A stretch of DNA of 64,000 nt from NCBI RefSeq assembly GCF_029952525.1, contig NZ_JASAOF010000006.1:1-64000 (forward strand), written 5' to 3'. The position numbers were made by a program, and so were the translations under genes. The notes below the pieces were generated by a model. The model saw only the letters and a program-made list of their open reading frames with translations. It was not told where the DNA came from and made no database searches. Shown here piece by piece: positions 44,917-53,087 of the stretch. Every line of letters starts with the position of its first letter. The first letter of the stretch is position 1. Source of the DNA: Saccharopolyspora ipomoeae. Its GTDB lineage: Bacteria; Actinomycetota; Actinomycetes; Mycobacteriales; Pseudonocardiaceae.

Positions 44917-45570
44917 GTGGCGCTTCCGAGCATCGCACCCTACCGCGTTCCGCAGGCCGAGGAGCTGCCCGCCAACAAGGTCTCCTGGCGGCCGGACCCG
45001 GCACGCGCGGTGCTGCTGATCCACGACATGGAGCGGCACTTCGTCAACGCCTTCGCCCCCGGCACCGACCCGCTGATCCAGGTCGTGCCGAACATCGCGC
45101 TGCTGCGCGAACGCGCCCGCGCCGCAGGTGTTCCGGTGGTCTACTGCGCCCAGCCCGGCGGGCAGACCCCCGAGCAGCGCGGGCTGCAGCTGGAGTGGTG
45201 GGGGCCCGGAGTCGCCGATCCCGCGATGGAGGCGATCATCGACGAGCTGGCGCCCGGCGCCGGTGACGTCCAGCTGACCAAGTGGCGCTACAGCGCCTTC
45301 CAGCGCACCGACCTGCGCGAGCGGATGCGGGAGTGGGGCCGCGACCAGCTGATCATCACCGGCATCTACGCCCACATCGGCTGCCTGATGACGGCCTCGG
45401 AGGCCTTCCAGCAGGAGGTCCAGGCGTTCTTCGTCGCCGACGCGGTCGCCGACTTCTCCCGCGCCGACCACGACATGGCCGTCTCCTACGCGGCCCGCAA
45501 CTGCGGTGTCGTCGACACCACCCGGAACCTGGTCGGCGACCTCGTCGCGCCGGAATCCGAAGTCGCCTGA
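44917..45570 (+). CDS. dhbB: Isochorismatase, stand-alone
   Basis: A 217-residue isochorismatase (EntB/DhbB N-terminal domain). LLIHDMERHFVNAF near residue 33 holds the catalytic aspartate, TKWRYSAFQRTDL near 110 the lysine, and TGIYAHIGCLMTASEAF near 145 the cap. It cleaves isochorismate to pyruvate and 2,3-dihydro-DHB. GTG 44917 is preferred over GTG 44902 because AAGGGGGAG lies right before it and ALPSIAPYRVPQAEELPANK aligns with the DhbB start. Unlike EntB or DhbB it ends after the hydrolase domain; the carrier domain is encoded by the next gene. Confidence 0.92.
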   Translation: MALPSIAPYRVPQAEELPANKVSWRPDPARAVLLIHDMERHFVNAFAPGTDPLIQVVPNIALLRERARAAGVPVVYCAQPGGQTPEQRGLQLEWWGPGVADPAMEAIIDELAPGAGDVQLTKWRYSAFQRTDLRERMREWGRDQLIITGIYAHIGCLMTASEAFQQEVQAFFVADAVADFSRADHDMAVSYAARNCGVVDTTRNLVGDLVAPESEVA

Positions 45571-45602
45571 AACCGACCACCACAGCAGGAGAATCCCGGA
45601 AG

Positions 45603-45839
45603 ATGCCCGACAAACTCACCCTCGAAGCGGTCCGCGAGCAGGTCGCCGAACTCCTCTACGAGGACCCCGCCGAACTGGCCGACGACGAAGACCTCATCGA
45701 CTGGGGCCTGGACTCGGTCCGGATCATGACGCTGGTGGAGCAGTGGCGCAAGCAGGGCGTCCAGATCACCTTCGCCGACCTCGCCGAGCGCCCCACCCTG
45801 GCCGACTGGTGGCAGGTCATCGAGCCGAAGATCGGCTGA
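45603..45839 (+). CDS. Stand-alone aryl carrier protein
   Basis: A 78-residue phosphopantetheine carrier. The attachment serine is Ser38 in DWGLDSVRIM, and the sequence LLYEDPAELADDEDLIDWGLDSVR matches the ArCP domain normally fused to the C-terminus of EntB/DhbB. It would carry 2,3-dihydroxybenzoyl for transfer to an NRPS. ATG 45603 follows GGAGAATCCCGGAAG. It ends the operon; a strong bidirectional terminator is eight bases beyond. No condensation or NRPS gene lies in the window. Confidence 0.9.
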   Translation: MPDKLTLEAVREQVAELLYEDPAELADDEDLIDWGLDSVRIMTLVEQWRKQGVQITFADLAERPTLADWWQVIEPKIG

Positions 45840-45846
45840 CCGCGCT

Positions 45847-45881
45847 CGCGGGAGTCGGCGGGGAGGAGGCCGACTCCCGCG
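45847..45881. terminator. Bidirectional terminator after the DHB operon
   Basis: Perfect 13-bp arms CGCGGGAGTCGGC (45847-45859) and GCCGACTCCCGCG (45869-45881) with a 9-base loop, between the convergent carrier-protein and hexosaminidase genes. Confidence 0.8.
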
Positions 45882-45896
45882 GCGGTGCCGCTGGGC

Positions 45897-47504
45897 CTAC
45901 TGGGCCCAGGGGATCTGCGGGCTCCGGTAGAAGTCCTGGCCGGCGGCCTGCCAGCGCGGGCCTTGCGCGGCCAGCCTGCCCCGGAACGACTCCCAGTTCA
46001 GGGATCGCTTCGGGGACCAGCCGAGCTCTGCGATGGCCGGGAGGCGCGGGAAGGCCATGAACTCGATGTGCTGCGAGGTCTCCAGGGTCTCGCTGAACAT
46101 CGGCGCCTCCACGCCGAGGACCGACTCCTCCGGCACGCCCAGGTGGTCGGCCGGGTCCCAGCCGTAGGCGTCGGCGACCTCGATGAACCCGGCCCACTCC
46201 AGGCCCAGCGGCGTGTTCTCGTCGTACTTCATGTCCATGTAGGACTTGTTCGCCGGCGACGCCAGGACCTTGTTGCCGCGCGCCACCGCCTCGTCGAGCA
46301 GCGGATCACCGTTGGTGGTGCCCCAGAACTGCAGCGCCGCGTCGCCCCGCGGGGCGGCCTTGCCGTACTCGTGCCAGCCCAGCGGCTTCTTGCCGTACTT
46401 CTCCACCAGCGGCAGCACCTTCGACATGAAGGCCACGTAGTCCTCGTCGGTGGTGGAGTGCGCCTCGTCGCCGCCGATGTGCAGGTACGGGCCGGGGGTC
46501 AGCGCCGCGACCTCGCGGATGACGTCCTCGACGAACCGGTAGGTCACGTCCTTGTTCACGCACAGCGAGCTGAACCCGACGTCGATGCCGGTGTAGGGCG
46601 GCGGTGCCACCCCGTCGCAGTTGAGCTCCGCGTAGGAGGTCAGCGCGGCGTTGGTGTGCCCCGGCATGTCGATCTCGGGGATGACGGTCATGTGCCGGGA
46701 CGCGGCGTAGTCGACGATCTCGGAGTAGTCCTGCTGCGTGTAGAACCCGCCGGGCGTGCCGCCGACCTCCGTCCGGCCACCGACCTCGGTCAGCCGCGGC
46801 CAGCTGTTGATCTGCAGCCGCCAGCCCTGGTCGTCGGTCAGGTGCAGGTGCAGCCGGTTGATCTTGTACTTGGCGATCTGGTCGATGTAGCGCTTGACCA
46901 TGTCGACGGTGAAGAAGTGCCGCGCGGGGTCCAGCTGCGCCGAGCGGTGCCCGAAGCGCGGCTTGTCGGTGATCTCGCCACCGGGCACCGTCCACGGACC
47001 CGGCTGCGCCGTCGCGCTCTCGACGCTCGCGGGCAGCAGCTGCCGCAGCGTCTGCACCGCGTTGAACAGCCCGTCCGGGCTGGTCGCGCGCACCCGCACG
47101 GCGTCGTCGGCGACCTGCAGCCGGTAGCCCTCCGGGCCCAGCGCCGGGTCGCCGTCGAGCGCCAGCGCGATGTCACCGGTGCCGGCCAGGGGGGAGTTGG
47201 GCAGTGCGGGGTCGGGCAGGGCGGGGTTGACCGGCACGGGGAATCCGGTCGAGGGCCGCAGCACGCCCGCCAGGTACTCGCCGACCTCGGCGGCCTCGCC
47301 CGGCGCCAGGATCGCGGTCCGCTCGGACAGCGCGAACTCGGCCGCCGGGTCCGGCGTCACCGATTCCGGCGCGGGCACGATGTTCTCCATCGCGGAGGGC
47401 GCCGGTTCGGCACCGGCCGGAACGACACCTCCCGCGGCCAGCAGAGCTCCGGCGACGACGGCCAGTCCGGCCCTCGCCGCCCTCGATCGGGGTCGTGCGC
47501 TCAT
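45897..47504 (-). CDS. Secreted GH20 beta-N-acetylhexosaminidase
   Basis: A 535-residue glycoside hydrolase family 20 enzyme. A signal peptide is clear: basic MSARPRSRAARAG, a hydrophobic core and an AGA cleavage site near residue 31. The GH20b domain (about 45-165) precedes the catalytic barrel, whose Asp-Glu pair is in HIGGDEAHS near residue 330; HLHLTDDQGWRLQI and EIDMPGHTNAAL are further barrel motifs. It releases N-acetylglucosamine from chitooligosaccharides outside the cell. A DasR-like site overlaps a TATACC -10 box about 36 bases before the ATG, matching the known chitin/GlcNAc regulon of actinomycetes. Confidence 0.92.
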   Translation of the reverse strand: MSARPRSRAARAGLAVVAGALLAAGGVVPAGAEPAPSAMENIVPAPESVTPDPAAEFALSERTAILAPGEAAEVGEYLAGVLRPSTGFPVPVNPALPDPALPNSPLAGTGDIALALDGDPALGPEGYRLQVADDAVRVRATSPDGLFNAVQTLRQLLPASVESATAQPGPWTVPGGEITDKPRFGHRSAQLDPARHFFTVDMVKRYIDQIAKYKINRLHLHLTDDQGWRLQINSWPRLTEVGGRTEVGGTPGGFYTQQDYSEIVDYAASRHMTVIPEIDMPGHTNAALTSYAELNCDGVAPPPYTGIDVGFSSLCVNKDVTYRFVEDVIREVAALTPGPYLHIGGDEAHSTTDEDYVAFMSKVLPLVEKYGKKPLGWHEYGKAAPRGDAALQFWGTTNGDPLLDEAVARGNKVLASPANKSYMDMKYDENTPLGLEWAGFIEVADAYGWDPADHLGVPEESVLGVEAPMFSETLETSQHIEFMAFPRLPAIAELGWSPKRSLNWESFRGRLAAQGPRWQAAGQDFYRSPQIPWAQ

Positions 47505-47539
47505 CGTCGTGGCTCCATCCTCGGGGGAACGGTGACCAC

Positions 47540-47555
47540 AAAGGTATAGACCAAA
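47540..47555. promoter_or_regulatory. DasR-responsive-element-like site
   Basis: On the minus strand the 16-mer TTTGGTCTATACCTTT matches the dre consensus AGTGGTCTAGACCACT at 11 of 16 positions, including the whole GGTCTA core. It overlaps a plausible TATACC -10 box of the hexosaminidase gene, as expected for a repressor site. Confidence 0.6.
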
Positions 47556-47622
47556 ACAGACCGCGGAAGCGCCCGAACGGACGTATCGGACTGGCCGTAC
47601 GCGCAGCGCCGGACGCGGCGGG

Positions 47623-48477
47623 TCACGCGGCGATGGTCTCCGCGAGCCGCTCGGCGACCGTGCGGGGTGCACGTCCGAGGAGTTCGGACAGCAGCGGATC
47701 GGCGTCCGCGAAGTGCCCGGCGCGGGCGGCCTCGTACCAGCTGAGCATGAACTCGGCGGCCTCCGGCGGCGTGCCGTTCGCGACCTGGTCGGCGATCCAC
47801 TGCTGGTCGTCCAACACGACGCGCTCGACGGTGCGACCGGTGAGTTCGGAGGCGATCTCGGCCAGATCGTCCAAGGTGACGGCGGTCGGTGCGCTGAGCG
47901 TGACCGGGCCGTCGTGGTGGTGCTCGGCTGCCAGCACGATCGCGGTGGCCTCGGCGATGTCGGCCCGGTCGGTGTAGGGGACGGGGCCGTCGGCCGGCTG
48001 GGCGATCCTCCCGGTGCTCGACCACGGGCCGAGCACGTCGCCGAGCGGGCCGTAGGCGGCGTTGCGCAGGGAGGTCCAGGCGAGCCCGGAGTCGGCGAGC
48101 ATCGCCTCGGTGGCGACGTGGATCTGCGACGCCGGGTAGGGGTTGTCCGGGGTGGCGGCGTGCTGACCGGTGTAGATCACCCGCTGGACGCCTGCGGCGA
48201 CAGCGGCCTCGATCGCGTTGCCGTGCAGGTCGACGAGATCGGCCGTCGGGTCGTTGCCGGACACCACCAACACCTGTTCCGCGCCCTCGAACGAGTCCCG
48301 CAGCGACGCCGGGTCCTCGTAGGAGCCCCGCCGCACGCGGACTCCGCCGTCGGCGAGGTGGCCGGCCCTGCCGGGGTCGCGGACGCTGACGCCGACCCGC
48401 TCGGCGCCCAGGCGCTGGAGGAGGTGTTCGACGGTCGCGCCGCCCAACCCGCCGGTGGCACCGGTGACAACGATCAT
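47623..48477 (-). CDS. NmrA-like NAD(P)-binding oxidoreductase
   Basis: A 284-residue atypical short-chain dehydrogenase of the NmrA/QOR2 group. IVVTGATGGLGGATVEHLL at residues 2-20 is the cofactor motif; VIYTGQHAATPDNPYPASQIH near 100 (in two parts) and WTSLRNAAYGPLGD near 135 are typical of NAD(P)H:quinone reductase-like members. No YxxxK is needed in this group. It is divergent from a TetR repressor with two shared operators, a frequent arrangement for electrophile- or quinone-inducible reductases. Confidence 0.83.
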   Translation of the reverse strand: MIVVTGATGGLGGATVEHLLQRLGAERVGVSVRDPGRAGHLADGGVRVRRGSYEDPASLRDSFEGAEQVLVVSGNDPTADLVDLHGNAIEAAVAAGVQRVIYTGQHAATPDNPYPASQIHVATEAMLADSGLAWTSLRNAAYGPLGDVLGPWSSTGRIAQPADGPVPYTDRADIAEATAIVLAAEHHHDGPVTLSAPTAVTLDDLAEIASELTGRTVERVVLDDQQWIADQVANGTPPEAAEFMLSWYEAARAGHFADADPLLSELLGRAPRTVAERLAETIAA

Positions 48478-48501
48478 GGGCTTGCCCTTCCGCTCTCTAA
48501 G

Positions 48502-48563
48502 TTGACCACATGGGTCAATTTCGCCTCCGCCGCGACCGTAGGTAGATTGACCCATCGAGTCAA
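48502..48563. promoter_or_regulatory. Twin TetR operators
   Basis: TTGACCACATGGGTCAA (48502-48518) and TTGACCCATCGAGTCAA (48547-48563) are two 17-bp dyads with TTGAC/GTCAA half-sites, 45 bp apart centre to centre, in the gap between the divergent nmrA-like and tetR genes. Flanking bases TAAG and CTTA extend the symmetry between the sites. Confidence 0.75.
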
Positions 48564-48596
48564 CTTAGGGTCGCGACGGCGAGGGGCGGTGCGGGG

Positions 48597-49178
48597 ATGA
48601 GCGGTGGAGCGCCTTCGACACCACGGCTGCGCGCCGACGCCCGGCGCAACGCCGACCAGATCCGGCGTGCCGCGATCGACTCCTTCCAGGGCCGTGGCCT
48701 CACGGTGCCGCTGGAGGAGGTCGCCAAAGCGGCCGGGGTGAGCAAAGCGACGATCTTCAACCGGTTCGGCGGGCGGATCGGACTCATCGACGCCGTCATC
48801 GAAGAGGTCGTCGCGGTCGAGCTGCAGGGCATCGTCGATCGGACGCGCGCCCTCGACGATCCCTGGGAACGGCTCGCGCACTACATCACCGCGATCCGCG
48901 ACCTGCAGTACCGCCAACCCGCCTTCAACGACGCCATGCTGCAGGTCTACCCCGACGCGCAGAGCCTGGTGGAGATCTGCCGCATCGGAAGCGAGATCAA
49001 CGACGAACTCATCGCGTCGGGCCGCGCTTCGGGGGCGGTGCGCGCGGAGTTCACCGCGGCCGACCTCCAAGCGCTGGTGCACGACAACGCGCTCGCCCTC
49101 AAGCACGGAACCCGCCCCCGCCGGGAGGACTACGACCGCCGCACCACCTTCCTGCTCGACGGGATCCGTGCGCGGTAG
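48597..49178 (+). CDS. TetR family transcriptional regulator
   Basis: A 193-residue TetR repressor. The helix-turn-helix spans residues 20-65, with TVPLEEVAKAAGVSKATIFNRFGG as the diagnostic segment; the C-terminal ligand domain has no special feature. It starts at ATG 48597 behind GCGGGG. It probably represses itself and the divergent oxidoreductase through the twin operators. The stop is 12 bases from the convergent stop of the propionyl-CoA synthetase gene. Confidence 0.9.
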   Translation: MSGGAPSTPRLRADARRNADQIRRAAIDSFQGRGLTVPLEEVAKAAGVSKATIFNRFGGRIGLIDAVIEEVVAVELQGIVDRTRALDDPWERLAHYITAIRDLQYRQPAFNDAMLQVYPDAQSLVEICRIGSEINDELIASGRASGAVRAEFTAADLQALVHDNALALKHGTRPRREDYDRRTTFLLDGIRAR

Positions 49179-49190
49179 GGCCGGCCGGGA

Positions 49191-51071
49191 CTACCCGTCC
49201 CCGCGCAGCGCCGGGCGCAGCTGGTCCAGCACCGACGGGTCCTCGATGGTCGAGGGGACGTTGGTGTCACCGCGGTCGGCGATCTCGCGCATCGACTTGC
49301 GCAGGATCTTGCCCGAGCGGGTCTTGGGCAGGCCGTCGACGACCGCCACGTCGCGGAACGCCGCCACCGGGCCGATCTGCTCGCGCACCGCCGCCACCAG
49401 CTCCTCGCGCAGCGTCTCGGTCGCGATGTCCACACCGGACTTGAGCACCACGAACCCGCGCGGCACTTGACCTTTCAGCTGATCGTGCACGCCGATCACC
49501 GCGCACTCGGCCACCGCCGGGTGCGCCGCCAGCACCGCCTCCATCGAACCCGTCGACAACCGGTGCCCGGCCACGTTGATCACGTCATCGGTGCGGCCCA
49601 TGACGAACACGTAGCCGTCGGCGTCGACGTAGCCGTTGTCGCCGGTGAGGTAGTAGCCGTCGTAGCGCGACAGGTAGGACTCGCGGAACCGTGCGTCGTC
49701 GCCCCACAACGTCGGCAGGGTGCCCGGGGGCAGCGGCAGCTTCAAGCAGATCGCGCCGTCGGTCTCCGGCGGCAGCGGGTTGCCCGCCTGGTCCAGCACC
49801 TCGACCTCGAAACCCGGCACCGGCACCGTCGGCGACCCCGCCTTGACCGGCATCGGCTCCAGCCCGCGCAGGTTCGCGCAGATCGGCCAGCCCGTCTCGG
49901 TCTGCCACCAGTGGTCGATCACCGGTACGCCCAGCTGCTGCGCGGCCCAGTGGTAGGTCTCCGGGTCCAGCCGCTCACCGGCCAGGAACAGCGTCTCCAG
50001 GCAGGAGAGGTCGTGCTCGGCCATGAGGCTGCCGTCCGGGTCGACCCGCTTGATCGCCCGCAGCGCCGTCGGTGCCGTGAACAGCGCCTTCACCCGGTGC
50101 TGGGCGATGACCCGCCAGAACGCGCCCGCGTCCGGCGTGCCCACCGGCTTGCCCTCGTAGACCACCGTCGTCGCCCCGGTCAGCAGCGGCGCGTAGACGA
50201 TGTAGGAGTGGCCGACCACCCAGCCCACGTCCGAGGCCGTCCAGAAGACCTCGCCGGGGGAGATGTCGTAGATGTTGGCCATCGACCAGCGCAGCGCCAC
50301 CGCGTGCCCGCCGTTGTCGCGGACCACGCCCTTGGGCTTGCCGGTGGTGCCCGAGGTGTAGAGCACGTAGAGCGGATCGGTCGCGGCGACCGGAACGCAC
50401 TCGGCCGGTTCGGCGTCGGCGATCGCGTCCTGCCAGTCGACGTCGCGCGCGCCCATCTCGGCGCGCGCCTGATCGCGCTGCAGCACGATCACCCGGCCCG
50501 GCTGGTGCTCGGTGAGCCGCAGCGCCTCGTCGACGATCGGCTTGTACTCCACGACCCGGTTCGGCTCCAGCCCGCAGGAGGCCGCCACGACCACGCTGGG
50601 CCGGGCGTCGTCGATGCGCGCCGCCAGCTCCCTGGGGGCGAAACCGCCGAAGACCACCGAGTGCACCGCGCCGATGCGGGCGCACGCCAGCATCGCGATC
50701 GCCGCCTCCGGGATCATCGGCAGGTAGAGGACTACCCGGTCACCCCGGTTCACGCCCTGCGCGCGCAGCGCCCCGGCGAAGCGGGCGACCGCGTCCAGCA
50801 GCTCGCGGTAGGTCCAGGTCCGCACCACACCGGTCATCGCCGAGTCCCAGATCAGCGCGGGCTGCTCGCCCCGGCCGTCGCGCACGTGCCGGTCAAGCGC
50901 GTTGAAGCAGGTGTTGAGCTCGCCGTCCGGGAACCAGCGGTACATCGGCGCGGCGGAGTCGTCCAGCGCTCGCGTCGGCTCGCGGTCCCACTCGATGGCC
51001 GTCGCCGCGTCGAGCCAGAAGCCCTCGCGGTCGGTCAGGCTCCGCCGGTAGTTCTCCGCGTACTCACCCAT
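49191..51071 (-). CDS. prpE: Propionyl-CoA synthetase (PrpE type)
   Basis: A 626-residue acyl-CoA synthetase of the acetyl/propionyl branch. The N-terminal ACAS signature YRRSLTDREGFWLDAATAIEWD and the FPDGELNTCFNALDRHV segment favour PrpE over Acs. YTSGTTGKPKGVV near residue 243, WWQTETGWP near 410 and TRSGKILRKSMREIAD near 590 (catalytic, acetylatable lysine) are intact. It activates propionate, and less efficiently acetate, to the CoA ester. The ATG at 51071 has GGGAGGTAG upstream. Gene is monocistronic. In this organism propionyl-CoA would feed methylmalonyl-CoA pools. Confidence 0.87.
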   Translation of the reverse strand: MGEYAENYRRSLTDREGFWLDAATAIEWDREPTRALDDSAAPMYRWFPDGELNTCFNALDRHVRDGRGEQPALIWDSAMTGVVRTWTYRELLDAVARFAGALRAQGVNRGDRVVLYLPMIPEAAIAMLACARIGAVHSVVFGGFAPRELAARIDDARPSVVVAASCGLEPNRVVEYKPIVDEALRLTEHQPGRVIVLQRDQARAEMGARDVDWQDAIADAEPAECVPVAATDPLYVLYTSGTTGKPKGVVRDNGGHAVALRWSMANIYDISPGEVFWTASDVGWVVGHSYIVYAPLLTGATTVVYEGKPVGTPDAGAFWRVIAQHRVKALFTAPTALRAIKRVDPDGSLMAEHDLSCLETLFLAGERLDPETYHWAAQQLGVPVIDHWWQTETGWPICANLRGLEPMPVKAGSPTVPVPGFEVEVLDQAGNPLPPETDGAICLKLPLPPGTLPTLWGDDARFRESYLSRYDGYYLTGDNGYVDADGYVFVMGRTDDVINVAGHRLSTGSMEAVLAAHPAVAECAVIGVHDQLKGQVPRGFVVLKSGVDIATETLREELVAAVREQIGPVAAFRDVAVVDGLPKTRSGKILRKSMREIADRGDTNVPSTIEDPSVLDQLRPALRGDG

Positions 51072-51396
51072 TGCCCGACTACCTCCCGAGCGCGTCCACT
51101 GTGACAACGCCTGTGTAGTACCCCAGATCGGATCACTGCGCCAGAGGCCCGGGCGTCCGTTCGGCCGAAACGCGTTCGTCACGAGCGAAACATCGACGTT
51201 CGGATGAACGGACGAACGGAGTTCGGTCGCGCTCACCCCCGCTGCGGTTCGGCGACGCCGCGCGGCCGCTGGGCGCGGCGGGTGCGTTCTCGGCGCGACA
51301 GCACGACTTCCAGACCCCACAATCGGCGGCGAGCCGATGGCCGGGCTAACACCGAGGTGTCCCGCGCCGACAAATGAATCGGAGGTGCTACGAACT
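51072..51396. other. Gene-free divergent region upstream of prpE
   Basis: About 325 bases. GTTCGG/CGAAC half-palindromes recur around 51150-51230 (for example GTTCGGCCGAAAC and CGGACGAACGG) but do not form one clear operator. A minus-strand TACTAC near 51115 could be the prpE -10. No ORF with good codon use fits. Confidence 0.4.
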
Positions 51397-51651
51397 ATGG
51401 GCACGATGGAACCGGCAGAACCCTCCAAGACCACGCGGTCGGCGACCGCCACGCTCGACGGCGCGCCGACCGCTGAGGAGTCGCACGATCTCCCGACCGC
51501 GCCGTGCAGCGTGGTGTGGAGCGGCGGTCACTCCTACGTCCGCGAGGGGAGCGCGGGCGCCCGCTGGGCGGGCGTGGACGATCGCGGCAGAGCCCGGTTC
51601 CTCACCGATGCCGAGTTGCGACGGCGCGGCTGGAGCCGCACGCGGGACTGA
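51397..51651 (+). CDS. Hypothetical small protein
   Basis: An 84-residue protein with no recognised domain. The first half is low-complexity and acidic; the second half, from PCSVVWSGGHSYVREG to FLTDAELRRRGW, looks folded and resembles short C-terminal segments of actinobacterial hypotheticals. A GGAGGT site lies ten bases before ATG 51397; ATG 51406 is an alternative. Third-position GC is high, supporting a gene. No membrane segment. It precedes the phosphatidyltransferase gene by 150 bases. Confidence 0.5.
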   Translation: MGTMEPAEPSKTTRSATATLDGAPTAEESHDLPTAPCSVVWSGGHSYVREGSAGARWAGVDDRGRARFLTDAELRRRGWSRTRD

Positions 51652-51804
51652 CGTGCACCGGATCTTCCCGCGTCGCGGGACCTCCGGGCACCGGCTGGCC
51701 GCCAGGTGGGTTGTGCTGCCGATATGAGACCCTGATCGGGTCAGGATGCACAGGTGTGCACCCGTTGCGGGACAGCGCGCACAACCATTCAGGGGAGGCT
51801 CGTG

Positions 51805-52485
51805 GTGCAGGACGCCGAGCGCACCACGGAAAACACCACGAGCGGCTCGCAGGCCGAGACGGGTGGACCCGGCGATCCGGGCCTGGACCGGATCCGCGAG
51901 GTCGCCCGCGGGGTGTGGGCCGATCCCTGGTGGACGCTGCCGAACCTGCTCAGCGTGATCCGCCTGGCCGGCGTGCCGGTCTTCCTCTGGCTGCTGCTCG
52001 GGCCGCAGGCCGACCTGCTGGCGCTGCTGGTCCTGGTGGTCAGCGGCGCCACCGACTGGCTGGACGGCAAGCTGGCCCGCTGGCTCAACCAGTACAGCCG
52101 CATCGGCGAGCTGCTCGACCCGGCCGCCGACCGGCTCTACATCGTCGCCACCCTGATCGCCTTCGTGCTGCGCGACGTCATCCCGTGGTGGGTCGCGGTC
52201 GCCCTGGTCGGCCGCGACGTCGTGCTCACCCTGTGCCTGCCGGTGCTGCGCTGGCACGGCTACGAGCCGCCGGAGGTGCACTACCTCGGCAAGGCCGCCA
52301 CGTTCTGCCTGATGTACGCGTTCCCGCTGCTCCTGCTGGTGCAGGACGACTTCACCGGGGCCGACGTGGTCCGGCCCATCGCCTACGCCTTCACCGCCTG
52401 GGGCGGGGCGCTGTACGTGTGGGCGGGCATCCTCTACCTGGGCCAGGTCATCGCCGCCGTGCGGGGAGCCCGCACGCGGACCTGA
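51805..52485 (+). CDS. CDP-alcohol phosphatidyltransferase (PgsA2-like)
   Basis: A 226-residue inner-membrane enzyme with about five to six hydrophobic segments. The full CDP-OH-P signature is present: DWLDGKLARWLNQYSRIGEL followed by LDPAADR near residues 78-105, giving D-G-x2-A-R-x8-G-x3-D-x3-D. It transfers a phosphatidyl group to an alcohol such as glycerol-3-phosphate. The position before gcvH and garA equals that of pgsA2 (Rv1822) in mycobacteria. I choose GTG 51805 by its spacing from GGGGAGG; GTG 51802 is equally in frame. The exact alcohol acceptor is not determined. Confidence 0.85.
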   Translation: MQDAERTTENTTSGSQAETGGPGDPGLDRIREVARGVWADPWWTLPNLLSVIRLAGVPVFLWLLLGPQADLLALLVLVVSGATDWLDGKLARWLNQYSRIGELLDPAADRLYIVATLIAFVLRDVIPWWVAVALVGRDVVLTLCLPVLRWHGYEPPEVHYLGKAATFCLMYAFPLLLLVQDDFTGADVVRPIAYAFTAWGGALYVWAGILYLGQVIAAVRGARTRT

Positions 52486-52585
52486 TCTTGCCTGCGCGTC
52501 GTCTTGCGGCCGTCGGCGGCCGGTGAATACGCTCGCCGCGTCGATCACTCGGCACCTTGCACACGGCGGACGAAAGGCGGGACCA

Positions 52586-52969
52586 GTGGCGGCCCCGGAG
52601 ATCAAGTACACCGAAGAGCACGAGTGGGTCCAGCGCGTCGGTGAGGACACCGTGCGCATCGGCATCACCGACTACGCCCAGCAGCAGCTCGGCGACGTGG
52701 TGTTCGTCCAGCTTCCGGAGACGGGGCAGCAGGTCGCCGCCGGTGACTCGATGGGCGAGGTGGAGTCGACCAAGAGCGTCTCCGACATCTACGCCCCGGT
52801 GACCGGTGAGGTCACGGCGGGCAACACCGCGCTGGAGGAGCAGCCGGAGTTGGTCAACTCGGATGCCGCGGGTGACGGCTGGATGGTCGAGATCCGGCTC
52901 GCCGACCCGGACCAACTGGCGGGTCTGCTCGACGCCGAGGCCTATCAGAACCTGATCGACCAGGCATGA
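52586..52969 (+). CDS. gcvH: Glycine cleavage system H protein
   Basis: A 127-residue lipoyl carrier. The lipoylated lysine is Lys63 in GEVESTKSVSDIY; KYTEEHEWV at the N-terminus and GDGWMVEIRL near the C-terminus are family hallmarks. It shuttles the aminomethyl group between GcvP, GcvT and GcvL. GTG 52586 has an AAAGGCGGG site and gives the expected start. It lies 100 bases after the phosphatidyltransferase gene and upstream of garA, a conserved actinobacterial order; gcvP is 2.7 kb further on, gcvT and lpd are not in the window. Confidence 0.95.
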   Translation: MAAPEIKYTEEHEWVQRVGEDTVRIGITDYAQQQLGDVVFVQLPETGQQVAAGDSMGEVESTKSVSDIYAPVTGEVTAGNTALEEQPELVNSDAAGDGWMVEIRLADPDQLAGLLDAEAYQNLIDQA

Positions 52970-53087
52970 TCGTCCGACGCGGCGGCGTTCGTGCGACGAT
53001 GTCGGGAGTCGCTCGTCACGGGGCTGTCCAGGCACGGTACGTTGGGCGCATACTTGGCACGATCTATCCGCGTAGAGGAGAGCTCAG

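Noticed and set aside
49521-49545. CTCCATCGAA inside prpE as a hairpin-repeat relative
   Set aside because: Only the short TCCATCGAA core matches and it encodes conserved PrpE residues.
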